Origin: Clostridium swellfunianum
GTDB lineage: Bacteria > Bacillota > Clostridia > Clostridiales > Clostridiaceae
NCBI RefSeq assembly: GCF_023656515.1
Contig: NZ_JAMOFV010000006.1
Coordinates: forward strand, 3,642,036-3,706,035
Length of the DNA: 64,000 nt
Direction: 5' to 3'
Shown: positions 41,205-50,563 of the stretch, piece by piece
Position numbering within the stretch: the first letter of the stretch is position 1
Layout: every line of letters begins with the position of its first letter
Program-made: the position numbers and the translations under genes
The notes under the pieces: model-generated
Told to the model about the DNA's origin: nothing
Seen by the model: the letters and a program-made list of their open reading frames with translations, nothing else
Databases searched by the model: none

Positions 41205-43739
41205 ATGAAAAGCGGTGGGAATGAAAAATTTAAATCTCAGTACATATATGTGTTTTTAGTTTCATTTTTTTTAACAGGTATCCTAATGCTTGTTCAAATT
41301 CACAAATTAAAGGCAGACATAAATATAATTGGGAATAAAGCAATCCGAGATTTAGAAAAAGTTATAGAAACTAATAAAGCATCCTTAGACACACTAATGA
41401 TTCACTTTTCAGATAAAAACATTACTATAGAAGGTTTTAATGCAGTTTCTAAGAAAATTATTGAAAGCAATCCAAACATATTTTTTCTACAGCATAAAGA
41501 TAAATATACCTACACAGATATGGTATACCCCTTAGAAGGAAATGAAAAAACCTTAGGAAGATCACTTATTGATAGAGATGAAGTGAGCACTGCAGTAAGT
41601 TCAGCAATTAGAGAAAGAAAAGTTACGGTGAATGACCCCTATATCTTAAGAAATGTGGGTGAAGATGTTAATGGGGTAATAATTAGGAAACCCATATTTG
41701 AAGGAGACGATTTTCAAGGCTTTTTTGTAGCTGTAGTTAATCTTGATAAAACCATGCAGCAATATTTTTCAAAAAACGAATATGAAACATATAGCTTTAA
41801 CCTTATGGATTCCAATGACAAAACTTTTTTCAGCAGTAGTAAAACTAAAAAATCAAAAATATCAACCATTATGGCAGCTAATATAGAAGATACTAACTGG
41901 AAAATTAGAATTTCTAATGAAAAAAGAGAAAACAGCATTTATGTTATTAGTTTTTTAGTATTGATTCTCCTAAATATAATATGGAATATTTTTATCGCAA
42001 AACAAGCAAGAGAAAACAAGAAGAACAACCTTATTGAAGAGCTAAATAAGGTAAAAATGCAGCTTTTGGAAAAGAATAATGAATACGAATTATTTATTGA
42101 CGGTTCAAATGATATAGTATGGAAATTTGACTTGGAGAACAATAGTTTATTCTTATCTGATAAATGGCTGAAGCTAACCGGCTATAATTTAAATAGTGTC
42201 GATAAAATTGAGGAAGTTTTTAGTTCGATTTTAAAAAGCTCAGATTTAAACATTATAATGGAAGCTTTTGATAAATATGATAATCAGATAACCTCCAGCT
42301 TAAGCTGCGATTTCAAAATAATAACCAGCACCGGTGAACTTAAATGGTTTTATATTAGGGGAAAGGGCTTAAGAAACCCAGAGGGAAAAATAAGACGATT
42401 ATTAGGCGTTATTACAGATATTACTGAGAGAAAGAAACACGAAGAGCAGATAGAGCTAATTGCCTATTACGATACCTTGACAGGCCTTCCAAACAAAAAC
42501 TTATTTATTACAAAAACAAATATATACTTAAGCAGCTTAGATATTCTTAACAAGAGAGCAGCAATTATATTTATTGATTTAGATGATTTCAAAAAAGTAA
42601 ATGATACTTGGGGTCATAATTACGGTGATATACTATTAAAGGCTTTTTCGCAGATATTAAAAGCAAGCTTTAGAGAAGAAGATGTTGTTGCAAGATTCGG
42701 CGGAGATGAATTTATAATATTTATGCCTGAATTGATTGATGAGTCGATAATTTTAGAAACTTGCAGCCGTGTGTTAAGCTCTCTTAATAATCCAATTGAA
42801 ATTCTTGATAAAAAGGTAAATATAACTGCCAGCATGGGTATTGTTTTAATTCCTAATGATGGAGTGGATATAAACATTCTTATAAAAAATGCCGATACAG
42901 TCATGTATAAAGCTAAGGAGCTAGGAAAAAACAAGTTTTTATTCTTTGATAAGAATATTGCAAACGAGGTTTACAGGAGAACTGAAATTGAAAGAGAGCT
43001 AAGGACTGCTATTTCTAACAATGAGTTCGAACTGTATTACCAGCCGCAATATATTACGGAAACTTTAGAACTGAGGGGCTATGAAGCTCTTCTTAGGTGG
43101 AATAGTAAAGAAATTGGATCTGTTAGGCCGGATGAATTTATAAATATAGCTGAAAAAACTAATCAAATAGACTTAATAGGTAAATGGGTACTAATAAATG
43201 CTTGCCTTCAAAATTCTAAATGGATTAATAAAGGAATAAAGAATGTAGTTTGTGTTAACGTATCTCCTTTGCAGTTTCAAAACGATAATTTCATAGCTAC
43301 AGTAAAGGAGGCATTGAATATATCAAAAATGTCCCCTGAATATTTGGAGCTTGAAATAACAGAAAGCACACTTATGGATTCTTACGAAAAGAATATAGAA
43401 ACGTTAAATATATTGAAGGACATGGGAATACATATTGCTTTTGATGATTTTGGGACAGGCTACTCTTCAATAAGATATTTAAAAATGCTTCCATGCAACA
43501 ACCTTAAGTTAGATAAAACTCTAATAGATGATATATGTACAAATAGCAACAGCAGAGCTATTGTTAATGGGATTATTAAGCTGGCAAGCGAGATAAACAT
43601 GAAGGTTACTGTAGAAGGCATAGAAACAAAAGAACAACTGGAAGAATTGACTCTTATGGGCTGTGATTATTTGCAAGGCTATTATCTAGGCAAGCCTTCA
43701 TGCATAAATGAACTAGAAAAGAGAGTTCTTAAGCTTTAA
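41205..43739 (+). CDS. Membrane-bound PAS-GGDEF-EAL c-di-GMP enzyme
   Basis: 844 residues. One transmembrane helix near residues 12-32, an extracellular sensor (about 33-240), a second helix (about 245-265), a coiled linker, a PAS domain (about 295-415), GGDEF (about 420-580) and EAL (about 595-840). The GGDEF signature RFGGDEF is intact, with an RxxD inhibitory site (REED) five residues before it. The EAL domain keeps EALLRW, ELEITES, DDFGTGYSS and VEGIET, so synthesis and breakdown of c-di-GMP both look possible. The external domain would sense a ligand. GGGGGAA precedes the ATG. Confidence 0.92.
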   Translation: MKSGGNEKFKSQYIYVFLVSFFLTGILMLVQIHKLKADINIIGNKAIRDLEKVIETNKASLDTLMIHFSDKNITIEGFNAVSKKIIESNPNIFFLQHKDKYTYTDMVYPLEGNEKTLGRSLIDRDEVSTAVSSAIRERKVTVNDPYILRNVGEDVNGVIIRKPIFEGDDFQGFFVAVVNLDKTMQQYFSKNEYETYSFNLMDSNDKTFFSSSKTKKSKISTIMAANIEDTNWKIRISNEKRENSIYVISFLVLILLNIIWNIFIAKQARENKKNNLIEELNKVKMQLLEKNNEYELFIDGSNDIVWKFDLENNSLFLSDKWLKLTGYNLNSVDKIEEVFSSILKSSDLNIIMEAFDKYDNQITSSLSCDFKIITSTGELKWFYIRGKGLRNPEGKIRRLLGVITDITERKKHEEQIELIAYYDTLTGLPNKNLFITKTNIYLSSLDILNKRAAIIFIDLDDFKKVNDTWGHNYGDILLKAFSQILKASFREEDVVARFGGDEFIIFMPELIDESIILETCSRVLSSLNNPIEILDKKVNITASMGIVLIPNDGVDINILIKNADTVMYKAKELGKNKFLFFDKNIANEVYRRTEIERELRTAISNNEFELYYQPQYITETLELRGYEALLRWNSKEIGSVRPDEFINIAEKTNQIDLIGKWVLINACLQNSKWINKGIKNVVCVNVSPLQFQNDNFIATVKEALNISKMSPEYLELEITESTLMDSYEKNIETLNILKDMGIHIAFDDFGTGYSSIRYLKMLPCNNLKLDKTLIDDICTNSNSRAIVNGIIKLASEINMKVTVEGIETKEQLEELTLMGCDYLQGYYLGKPSCINELEKRVLKL

Positions 43740-43791
43740 AACCGTAGTTTTAATTAAGCTTATTAAAAACATATATGGAGGAGGTAATTAT

Positions 43792-44712
43792 ATGAACAGG
43801 CAAGTAATAGAAGATATAACTAATAGACTAGCAAGCTTTAAAAATTTCTATGATTATCTTAGAATTGTAGATCCAATAAATAAGACAGCATGGCAAGTGG
43901 ATAAGTTAGAAGGCAGCGAAGTTAAAAGCTTGTGCTATGGTCTATGGGAAAAAGACATGATGTGCAGTAATTGTGTTTCGGTAAGAGCTTTTAATGAAAA
44001 TGATACCTTTGTAAAGCTAGAATATAAAGGTGGCAAGATATACCTTATTACTGCAAGTCCTTTTACTCTAAATGACAGGACCTATATTGTTGAACTTTTA
44101 AAGGATATTACAAAAAATAATTCACTAATTGATACTAAGGTTAGTGATATAGCAAAAACAAATAAAATATTAGATAAGCTAAATTGTCTGGTGATAACTG
44201 ATGAACTAACAGGGCTATATAATAAGCGATATATAAATGAAAGGCTGCCTGCGGATATTCATTCAAGCTATACTCAGTCAGAACCTATTACTGTAATAAT
44301 GGGGGACATTGACTTTTTTAAAAATATTAATGATAACTATGGGCATGTTGCTGGAGATAAAATATTAAAGGAACTGGGAACATTATTGATTTCCTCAGTT
44401 AGAAGCTCCACAGATTGGGTGGCTAGGTACGGTGGAGAAGAATTTCTAATAGCTTTAAACAATACCAGCATAGAGAAGGCAAGGGTAGCAGCAGAAAAAA
44501 TAAGAACTATAGTGGAAAATTATGAATTTTGCCTAAATGGCAATAAAGTGAAATTGTCTGTGAGTTTAGGCGTGTGCTGCCTAAATGAAGAGGGAGAGGA
44601 AGTTTGCGCAGAGAGCTTAATAAATTGTGCTGATAAAAATCTCTATAAGGCAAAACGTACAGGAAGAAACAAGGTTGTCATTTCAAATTATTTCACGCAG
44701 AAAGACGATTAA
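43792..44712 (+). CDS. Diguanylate cyclase with Cys-containing N-terminal domain
   Basis: 306 residues, soluble. The N-terminal 115 residues form a PAS-like domain with Cys residues in LCYGLWEKDMMCSNCVS, which may bind metal or haem or sense redox state (inference). A short helix leads to a GGDEF domain (DELTGLYNKRYIN, GDIDFFKNINDNYGH, RYGGEEF, SLGV). The GGEEF form is active in known enzymes. No RxxD inhibitory site is present at the usual place. GGAGGAGG precedes the start, 52 bp after the GGDEF-EAL gene, so the two are probably one operon. Confidence 0.88.
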   Translation: MNRQVIEDITNRLASFKNFYDYLRIVDPINKTAWQVDKLEGSEVKSLCYGLWEKDMMCSNCVSVRAFNENDTFVKLEYKGGKIYLITASPFTLNDRTYIVELLKDITKNNSLIDTKVSDIAKTNKILDKLNCLVITDELTGLYNKRYINERLPADIHSSYTQSEPITVIMGDIDFFKNINDNYGHVAGDKILKELGTLLISSVRSSTDWVARYGGEEFLIALNNTSIEKARVAAEKIRTIVENYEFCLNGNKVKLSVSLGVCCLNEEGEEVCAESLINCADKNLYKAKRTGRNKVVISNYFTQKDD

Positions 44713-44732
44713 TCTATTAACGGTGGTGTAGC

Positions 44733-44906
44733 ATGGACGAAATACAGGACAGATTGAAAAAATTAGATAAGCGTATTATCGAACTTAAGGAAATCCTTAA
44801 TGAGATTAGTGTAACAACTGATGAAGAAGAAATTAAGCTTTTTATCAGTCAATATCTTGATAAACTAATAGTAGAGTATATGAAGACTGTTTTGAAAAAA
44901 ATATAA
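44733..44906 (+). CDS. Spo0E-like small protein
   Basis: 57 residues. An N-terminal coiled helix is followed by EEIKLFISQYLDKLIVEYMK, which matches the SQxLDxLI-x2-Y signature of Spo0E-like phosphatases. In Bacillus these dephosphorylate Spo0A and so delay sporulation; in clostridia the role is less clear. GGTGG lies ten bases before the ATG. It follows the diguanylate cyclase gene after 20 bp and is likely co-transcribed, linking c-di-GMP signalling with control of sporulation or a related regulator. Confidence 0.8.
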   Translation: MDEIQDRLKKLDKRIIELKEILNEISVTTDEEEIKLFISQYLDKLIVEYMKTVLKKI

Positions 44907-44948
44907 AGACTAATCTGGAAAGATAAATTTACTTTCAGTGTGCTACTT

Positions 44949-45010
44949 CTCTCGCAGCAGAAAAAGTTAACAAGTTAACTTTTTAACAATTTAACTTTTT
45001 GCACTGCGAG
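44949..45010. repeat. Palindromic-core repeat between convergent genes
   Basis: Outer arms CTCTCGCAG and CACTGCGAG, with inner GTTAACAAGTTAAC and AAAAAGTTAA/TTAACTTTTT pairing. The A/T tracts inside could let it act as a bidirectional terminator between the Spo0E-like gene and the converging GNAT gene. The longer flanks seen at 23.6 and 59 kb are absent. Confidence 0.7.
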
Positions 45011-45045
45011 GACTTGTAACATATCGAGAAGCAAAACACTATTAA

Positions 45046-46227
45046 TTAATCCCATTGCCCAGGAAATCTTAATTTCTTAAGCTTTGGAAATTTCTTATTG
45101 TATTCTTCCACTTCTTCCTTTGGAAGCTTTGTAAAAACCTCAGACTCGTAGAATTTCCCTTCTATTCCTTTTATACTTCCTTCTGCTAATTCAATTCCCA
45201 TAAACGCATCAAAATTTTTGCCATCAGGGGTTGTAATATTAAAATTGTCGCAGGTTTTAAAGCCTATTCGAGGATAGTAATCTGGTTCTCCATAAATCAC
45301 AATACACTTGTAGCCGTTATCTAAAGCTTGCTTCATGGTTTCTTTAAGCAGCAGCTCGCCAACTCCACAGCCTTGCCACGCAGGCGCAACACAAAGAGGC
45401 CCAAAGGTTACAATTTCATGCGCATGTGTACCATCAACAACTCGTGCCTTTGAATACATTATACAGCCTATTACCTCTCCATCCTTAACTGCTATTCTGC
45501 TTAATTCCGGAAGGTAGTCCTTATCCTGGCGCAATTTATGAACAAGGTAATGCTCATCGCAGCCAAGATGGTGCTTGTTCCAAAATGCATGCTGAGTCAT
45601 TAGCTCTACCTTGTACCAATCCTCTTTTGTTTCCATTCTGATTTCTACTTCTTCACGCTTTAATCTCTTTTTTTCTTTTGGAAACCAACCAAATTCCAGC
45701 CTTACTTCTTTTCTTTGCATATCATTGTTTTTGTAGCAGCAAGTATCCATACCAATCAGTGTAAAGCCTTCATGCTGATAAAAATCTACTGCATTAACAT
45801 TACAAGATTGTGTTTCAAGTATAATGGCACGTCTGCGTTCTCTCCTTGCCTGTTCCTTTGCCATTTCAAGCAATGCATGTCCTATTCCTTGCTTTTGATA
45901 TTTTTCTGCTACCCAAAGCTCTGTAATTCTTAAACGATTAGACCATAATTCCTGATCCGTTTCAATTGCAGCAGCCAATTCCTCATTAACTAGCACCCCC
46001 CAGGCATAAGCATTTTCTCTGTGCTCTTCATATAGCTTATCTGGAAAATCATATTCCTCTGGTGAATGGGTTACAGGCACGCTAAAAGCCTTCTTTTCTA
46101 TGTCAATTGCAAAGCCTTTATCTGTTTTATTTACTATAACATCATAATATTTATCTGTTGTGTATCTTATTGGAATTATGGTTCCAGCCCATTTATCTTT
46201 TGGCAAATGTACAATTTCATACTCCAT
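45046..46227 (-). CDS. Protein with two GNAT acetyltransferase domains
   Basis: 393 residues from ATG 46227, chosen because AAGGAAGG lies just upstream; the frame extends further, but into the P1 peptidase gene. The first GNAT domain (about 65-180: LVNEELAAAIETDQ, KYQKQGIGHALLEMA, NVNAVDFYQHEGF) resembles streptothricin-type acetyltransferases. The second (about 210-345: FGPLCVAPAWQGCGVGELLL, YYPRIGFK) is of the general GNAT type. Both acetyl-CoA loops (QKQGIG and QGCGVG) look intact. Substrates unknown. It follows the P1 peptidase gene on the same strand. Confidence 0.85.
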   Translation of the reverse strand: MEYEIVHLPKDKWAGTIIPIRYTTDKYYDVIVNKTDKGFAIDIEKKAFSVPVTHSPEEYDFPDKLYEEHRENAYAWGVLVNEELAAAIETDQELWSNRLRITELWVAEKYQKQGIGHALLEMAKEQARRERRRAIILETQSCNVNAVDFYQHEGFTLIGMDTCCYKNNDMQRKEVRLEFGWFPKEKKRLKREEVEIRMETKEDWYKVELMTQHAFWNKHHLGCDEHYLVHKLRQDKDYLPELSRIAVKDGEVIGCIMYSKARVVDGTHAHEIVTFGPLCVAPAWQGCGVGELLLKETMKQALDNGYKCIVIYGEPDYYPRIGFKTCDNFNITTPDGKNFDAFMGIELAEGSIKGIEGKFYESEVFTKLPKEEVEEYNKKFPKLKKLRFPGQWD

Positions 46228-46255
46228 AGCTATTAACCTTCCTTCTAAATATAAA

Positions 46256-47317
46256 CTAGTGGTTTGAAACAATAGCATCAATAAATTCCTTAAGAGAATG
46301 TCTTGTATGTCCATCCCTACCGACAGTGGTATCAGCACAAATAAGAGAATTTAAAATAGACTCTTCTATGCACTCAGCAGCTGCTTTAAAAACCTCATCT
46401 ATTTTATTGTCGCTTAAAACCCTTATTTCACAGATATCCTTTTCTTCATAATGCTTGATTCTGTTGGCGGTGGTAAAAGCAATAGCAATATCTCCGCTGC
46501 CATTTCCAATAAAGGAGCCTGTCCTTGAAAGACCAATTACTGCACGTTTGCACACCCTCTTAAGCTGCCTTTCACTAAGGGGAGCGTCAGTAGCTATTAT
46601 CATGATAATAGAACCCTTATCTTTTTCCTGGGAACTTTCTGAAAGCAAGGCTTTTATACTTTCGCCAGCTTTAACACCATCCAGCATGAAATTTTCCAAG
46701 GCTCCAAAGTTTGATAAAACAAGACTTCCAACAATATAGCCATTACCATCAAGGGTTACAACTCTTGAAGCCGTGCCTATGCCGCCTTTAAGTCCAAGAC
46801 AAGACATGCCTGTTCCAGCACCAACAGAGCCTTCTTCAAAATCTGTTTCTGCGTTTTTAATTGCAGTTATTACATGAGACTTTTCCACTTTTCTTTTTCT
46901 GATATTGTTTAAATAACCATCGTTGCACTCGCAAACTATAGGGTTTATAGTTCCTGTGGTGTCACCAATGTCTTCATTTTTCTCCAGCATATAATCTAAA
47001 ACCCCGTCAAAAGCAGTGCCAATGCTAAAGGTATTTGTTAAGACTATAGGGCTTTCAACAGTACCCAGTTCTTCTAATTGAATTAATCCCATAGATTTTC
47101 CAAAACCGTTTATCACATAGCAGGAAGCCATGACCTTTTCCCTAAAAAGGTTGCCTCCCTGTGGAAGCAGAGCAGTGACGCCGGTTTTGATTTCACCTTC
47201 ATTAAGTGTAACATGACCAACTTTAACGCCTTTAATGTCCGTAATAGCATTTAGCTTGCCTGTCTTCATTCTGCCAATTGATATGCCATAATCTCTTATT
47301 CGTTTTTGTGCTTTCAT
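46256..47317 (-). CDS. P1-family (DmpA/BapA-like) aminopeptidase
   Basis: 353 residues of the S58 peptidase family, whose members cleave themselves at a Gly-Ser bond to form an N-terminal nucleophile enzyme that releases N-terminal residues or beta-amino acids. The likely cleavage site is in DKGSIIMIIATDAPL. GAGTGMSCLGLKGGIGTASR and the GKLNAITDIKGVKVGH start are characteristic. It is cytoplasmic with no signal peptide. It may share a transcript with the GNAT-GNAT gene that follows 28 bases later. Confidence 0.88.
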   Translation of the reverse strand: MKAQKRIRDYGISIGRMKTGKLNAITDIKGVKVGHVTLNEGEIKTGVTALLPQGGNLFREKVMASCYVINGFGKSMGLIQLEELGTVESPIVLTNTFSIGTAFDGVLDYMLEKNEDIGDTTGTINPIVCECNDGYLNNIRKRKVEKSHVITAIKNAETDFEEGSVGAGTGMSCLGLKGGIGTASRVVTLDGNGYIVGSLVLSNFGALENFMLDGVKAGESIKALLSESSQEKDKGSIIMIIATDAPLSERQLKRVCKRAVIGLSRTGSFIGNGSGDIAIAFTTANRIKHYEEKDICEIRVLSDNKIDEVFKAAAECIEESILNSLICADTTVGRDGHTRHSLKEFIDAIVSNH

Positions 47318-47429
47318 AAAAACACCTGCCTAACTTGTTTGATATATATTATATCAAATTATAGGGTATATTTGGAGGGATAGCAATTTATATCAGTTCT
47401 AGTCAATGAATTCATTCTTGACCAAGTAT

Positions 47430-47457
47430 TTGAAAAACTATGTTGATACTGTATAAT
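47430..47457 (+). promoter_or_regulatory. Sigma-A promoter, duplicated at 57.7 kb
   Basis: TTGAAA (47430-47435), 16-bp spacer, TATAAT (47452-47457). The same promoter with the same spacer and surrounding sequence recurs at 57694-57721 in front of a gene fragment. Confidence 0.7.
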
Positions 47458-47519
47458 GTAATTAGTGAAAAATTGTAAACCAGGATATATTAGACATAAA
47501 TGCGAAAGGGGAGATTATA

Positions 47520-47720
47520 ATGAAGCAAATAAGGGCAAATGTAATGTTTATGATTCTAGGAGTGATAGTTCTGCTGCTAGAAACCAATCTTTTGAAACTT
47601 GACGGAATATTAGGATGGGCATTGACGACAATAGGCGTACTGCTAATAGTTACAGGTTTACTGTATAGGTCTAAAAATCCAATTAAAGTGATAGTAGAGT
47701 TTTTTGCAAATTTACTTTAA
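47520..47720 (+). CDS. Small two-helix membrane protein
   Basis: 66 residues with two hydrophobic helices (about 7-24 and 30-48) and a short basic tail. AAAGGGGAG precedes the ATG. No family recognised. Its promoter and first codons have a decayed duplicate at 57640-57852. The next membrane protein gene follows after 65 bp. Confidence 0.65.
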   Translation: MKQIRANVMFMILGVIVLLLETNLLKLDGILGWALTTIGVLLIVTGLLYRSKNPIKVIVEFFANLL

Positions 47721-47785
47721 AGGCTGCAGTGTGGAGGCACAATAAATTTATACCGAAATATTTATCTTTAATAAAGGAGTAGGTT

Positions 47786-48100
47786 ATGTTTGGATTACTT
47801 AATCTTGGAAGTCTTTTGCTTGGTTTAATTGCTTGGATATGCCCTGTCATTAACCTTATAAAATATAAGAAGCATAATAATAGAAATTGGGTCAATCTCT
47901 CCTTCATTAGTATGAGTGCTTGTGCCATTTCAATATGCTTTCAGATTTTTTATAACTATCATTTGGTTAAAATTAGTGATTGGACCGCTCTTATAGATAC
48001 AACAGGAGCTTTAGTATTTGTTGTATCAGTATTTCTAATTGTCAGCATTATTTTAAATTCAATTAATTTGCTTCTATATCGTAATAGAATAGCTAAATAA
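47786..48100 (+). CDS. Small integral membrane protein
   Basis: 104 residues with three or four transmembrane helices (LLNLGSLLLGLIAWICPVINL, then WVNLSFISMSACAISICFQI, then ALVFVVSVFLIVSII). Proteins of this type are sometimes labelled cytochrome c oxidase subunit 4 by automatic annotation, but nothing here supports respiration. AAAGGAGTAGG precedes the ATG. Confidence 0.7.
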   Translation: MFGLLNLGSLLLGLIAWICPVINLIKYKKHNNRNWVNLSFISMSACAISICFQIFYNYHLVKISDWTALIDTTGALVFVVSVFLIVSIILNSINLLLYRNRIAK

Positions 48101-48255
48101 GTGATTAAACTTTAGCTTGAAAGTTTTATTTTCTAATTGTAAGATTTGCTTTTGCTAGGGGTTATGTACATTGCTGGAGGCTTAAAGGTTAGAAATAGGA
48201 TTGTGATTATAGAAGAAAATCAATTGCAGAGTTGTAAGATAAAGGGGGAGTTTTT

Positions 48256-48990
48256 ATGAAAACAGAATTGTGTATTATTGGGGCTGTACATCATGATACG
48301 AATATGTATTGTAGTGACGATATAGTAAACATGCTGAAGTCTATAAAACCTGATGTTATCTTATTAGAAATATACTCAAAATATATGGATGAGAATAATA
48401 ATATTGCCTTGGACAGAGATGTATTAAATAATTGGCAGGAATTTAAAGCCGCTCTAGAGTATAAAAATATCAGCGGAAATGTTCAATTCAGACCTTTCGA
48501 TTTAGAAGGTAGAAATGAGATTTATAAAGAAGTAGGATATTTAGATACTCAACGTGAAGTTGAAGCTGCAATGGAAAAGTTGTATAAAGAAAATAAATTT
48601 ACTGATGAGTGTAAGTTTTATTATGAATTATGGATAAAGTTATTTGAAGCAAAACTGGCGATGGTAAAGGAAACACCACAAGTTGTAAACTCTAATCTGT
48701 CAATGCAGTTTGTGTCTATCGAACATTACTACTGGTTCAAATGTACAGAAAAAATAATTGAGCTTACACCAGAATTATCAGCTTATTCAAATTTTAAAAA
48801 ATCTGTTTCTGATATATGGACTATTAGAAACAATGCTATGGTAAATAACATTTTAAAGTATATCAATGACTTTCCTGGGAAGAAGTTGGTTGTTCTAGTA
48901 GGTGCAGAGCATAAACTTGACTTGTATAATGACTTGGCTAAAAAACAAGAAGTGTATAATTATGTTTTAAAAGAATTTTGGGAGTATTAA
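48256..48990 (+). CDS. TraB/GumN (TIKI)-like protein
   Basis: 244 residues, cytoplasmic. The start CIIGAVHHDT (Gly-x-x-His), a conserved LLEIYS and the C-terminal RNNAMVNNILKYI then VVLVGAEHKLDL (Gly-x-x-His) are the arrangement of the TraB/PrgY/GumN/TIKI superfamily, in which some members are metal-dependent proteases. Whether this one is a peptidase cannot be judged. AAAGGGGGAG precedes the ATG. Its upstream region contains a short stretch similar to sequence at 57820-57850. Confidence 0.72.
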   Translation: MKTELCIIGAVHHDTNMYCSDDIVNMLKSIKPDVILLEIYSKYMDENNNIALDRDVLNNWQEFKAALEYKNISGNVQFRPFDLEGRNEIYKEVGYLDTQREVEAAMEKLYKENKFTDECKFYYELWIKLFEAKLAMVKETPQVVNSNLSMQFVSIEHYYWFKCTEKIIELTPELSAYSNFKKSVSDIWTIRNNAMVNNILKYINDFPGKKLVVLVGAEHKLDLYNDLAKKQEVYNYVLKEFWEY

Positions 48991-49179
48991 AATAGAATGT
49001 GACTTATAGTATAGAATGACATAATGGATTAGGGTATAAGCCTCTTGTTTTGAGTCGCAAGGGTAATCTTTTATTCACTATTCTATCCAAGTGAATACCG
49101 GAAAAAGCCTAATCCTGTCATTCTTCGTACAAAAATAAACCCTTTCCACCGCTACTTTTTAGGATTTGGAGAGATTGAT

Positions 49180-49740
49180 ATGATGAAATCTACAGATGAT
49201 CTTAAGATTTATTTTGTAACCATTCCCGCACACAAGTTTTTGCACATTAAAAACTATGAGAGTAATGGGTATTGGGATTTTTGGCAAAAACAAAGCCTTA
49301 TTCCGGGACAGGACTGTGAAACAATTTGCGGCTTACTCGATAGTATCAAGGGCAAATTGGATGATGATGGTGGGAGCGAATCTAATAGCAGCAGCGGTCA
49401 GATTATGGCGTACATTAATGACCTGGACGGCAGACTCTGCGATTGGGGGATTCCACGTACAGAGTGTTATGGTGTACGTCTTCCTTTTGATTATAAAGGT
49501 GAAGTACCACAACAAATGCTTATGATTGATGTTCCCGAAGCCGAGTACATTGTTTTTGAACATGGGCCATTCAATTACGAGCAGGAAAACCGAAGTGTGG
49601 AGGAAAAGATTGAAAAGGCAATGATAACTTTTGATTTTGCAGGCACCGGTTACTGCTTTGATACTTTCCCCGGTAGAATAATTTACTTTTATCATGATCC
49701 AGCGCGGTTTTGGAAGTATATCAGACCAGTTCGAAAGTAG
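49180..49740 (+). CDS. Stand-alone GyrI-like/AraC-type effector-binding domain
   Basis: 186 residues corresponding to the C-terminal effector domain of AraC-family regulators such as those of the Rob/BmrR-like group: a KFLHIKNYESNGYWDFW start, then DGRLCDWGIPRTECYGVRLP, EYIVFEHGPFNYEQ, and a terminal ARFWKYIRPV. The AraC helix-turn-helix is absent, and no remnant of it could be read in the 190 bp upstream. GGAGAG sits before the ATG, so the short form appears to be a gene in its own right. It may bind a drug or act as a sink for a ligand. Confidence 0.78.
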   Translation: MMKSTDDLKIYFVTIPAHKFLHIKNYESNGYWDFWQKQSLIPGQDCETICGLLDSIKGKLDDDGGSESNSSSGQIMAYINDLDGRLCDWGIPRTECYGVRLPFDYKGEVPQQMLMIDVPEAEYIVFEHGPFNYEQENRSVEEKIEKAMITFDFAGTGYCFDTFPGRIIYFYHDPARFWKYIRPVRK

Positions 49741-50008
49741 ACAAAGTCGACTGCCTATCCACTATTGTTTCTAACGAGAAAACCAAACAGGAAATAACAA
49801 ATTCCAATTTATATTATTGAGATTAAAAATTTTTAAATGATGTATAAAAAGACTATGGTTTAGAATTAATCTAATTACATAAACAACTATAGGTGAAAAT
49901 ACGGTATCACAAGTAATTATTAATTAACAAAGTATGTTATAATAAAAATGAAAATAATTTTTAAATGTTAGACAAATAGCAATTTGATAAGGGAAAAGGA
50001 GAATAGTT

Positions 50009-50260
50009 ATGATTGAATACAGATTTGACACGCAATTATTAATTGAAGGGGAAAATCTTTCAGAAGATAATATAAACGAGTATATTACAAAAAACATTGA
50101 AGGTGATTGTTTACTTGCAGTTGGTGATGAAGAATTGATTAAAATTCATTATCACACAAATACTCCATGGAAAGTACTTGAGTATTGTGCTTCATTAGGC
50201 GATATTCATGATATTGTTGTAGAAAATATGGAACGACAATCCGCTGGTCTCCAAGGCTAA
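50009..50260 (+). CDS. Stand-alone FakA-type domain protein
   Basis: 83 residues that match only one part of FakA, the fatty-acid kinase A subunit: RFDTQLLIEGENLSEDNI, CLLAVGDEELIKIHYHTN, PWKVLEYCASLGDI, then IVVENMERQ. FakA also has an N-terminal DhaL-like ATP-binding domain and a C-terminal domain that binds the FakB lipid carrier; neither is present. AAAAGGAGAAT precedes the ATG. It could interact with FakB/DegV proteins or be a surviving fragment. Confidence 0.75.
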   Translation: MIEYRFDTQLLIEGENLSEDNINEYITKNIEGDCLLAVGDEELIKIHYHTNTPWKVLEYCASLGDIHDIVVENMERQSAGLQG

Positions 50261-50563
50261 ATAATAAATATAAATAAGAAAAGCTTAGAATATTTATTTT
50301 GTTTTAGGGCTATTGAATAAAATTTATTATATAAATTTAAGAGTCTAAAGCACTATTCTTTGCCGGATGGGTGATTTTTCTTTTTGCCATTAAGTTCTTA
50401 TTCTTTTAAGAGAGGATGTAACAATTTATATTAGCCATAAGCACAGAAATTGAAATTATTGCCTTGTTATTAAAGACGTAAACGTAAAATAATTCATCAC
50501 CTACAATAGTCAATAAATTAGTGAGATAATCATTCTATAGAAATTTATGGGGTACTTTTTAGA

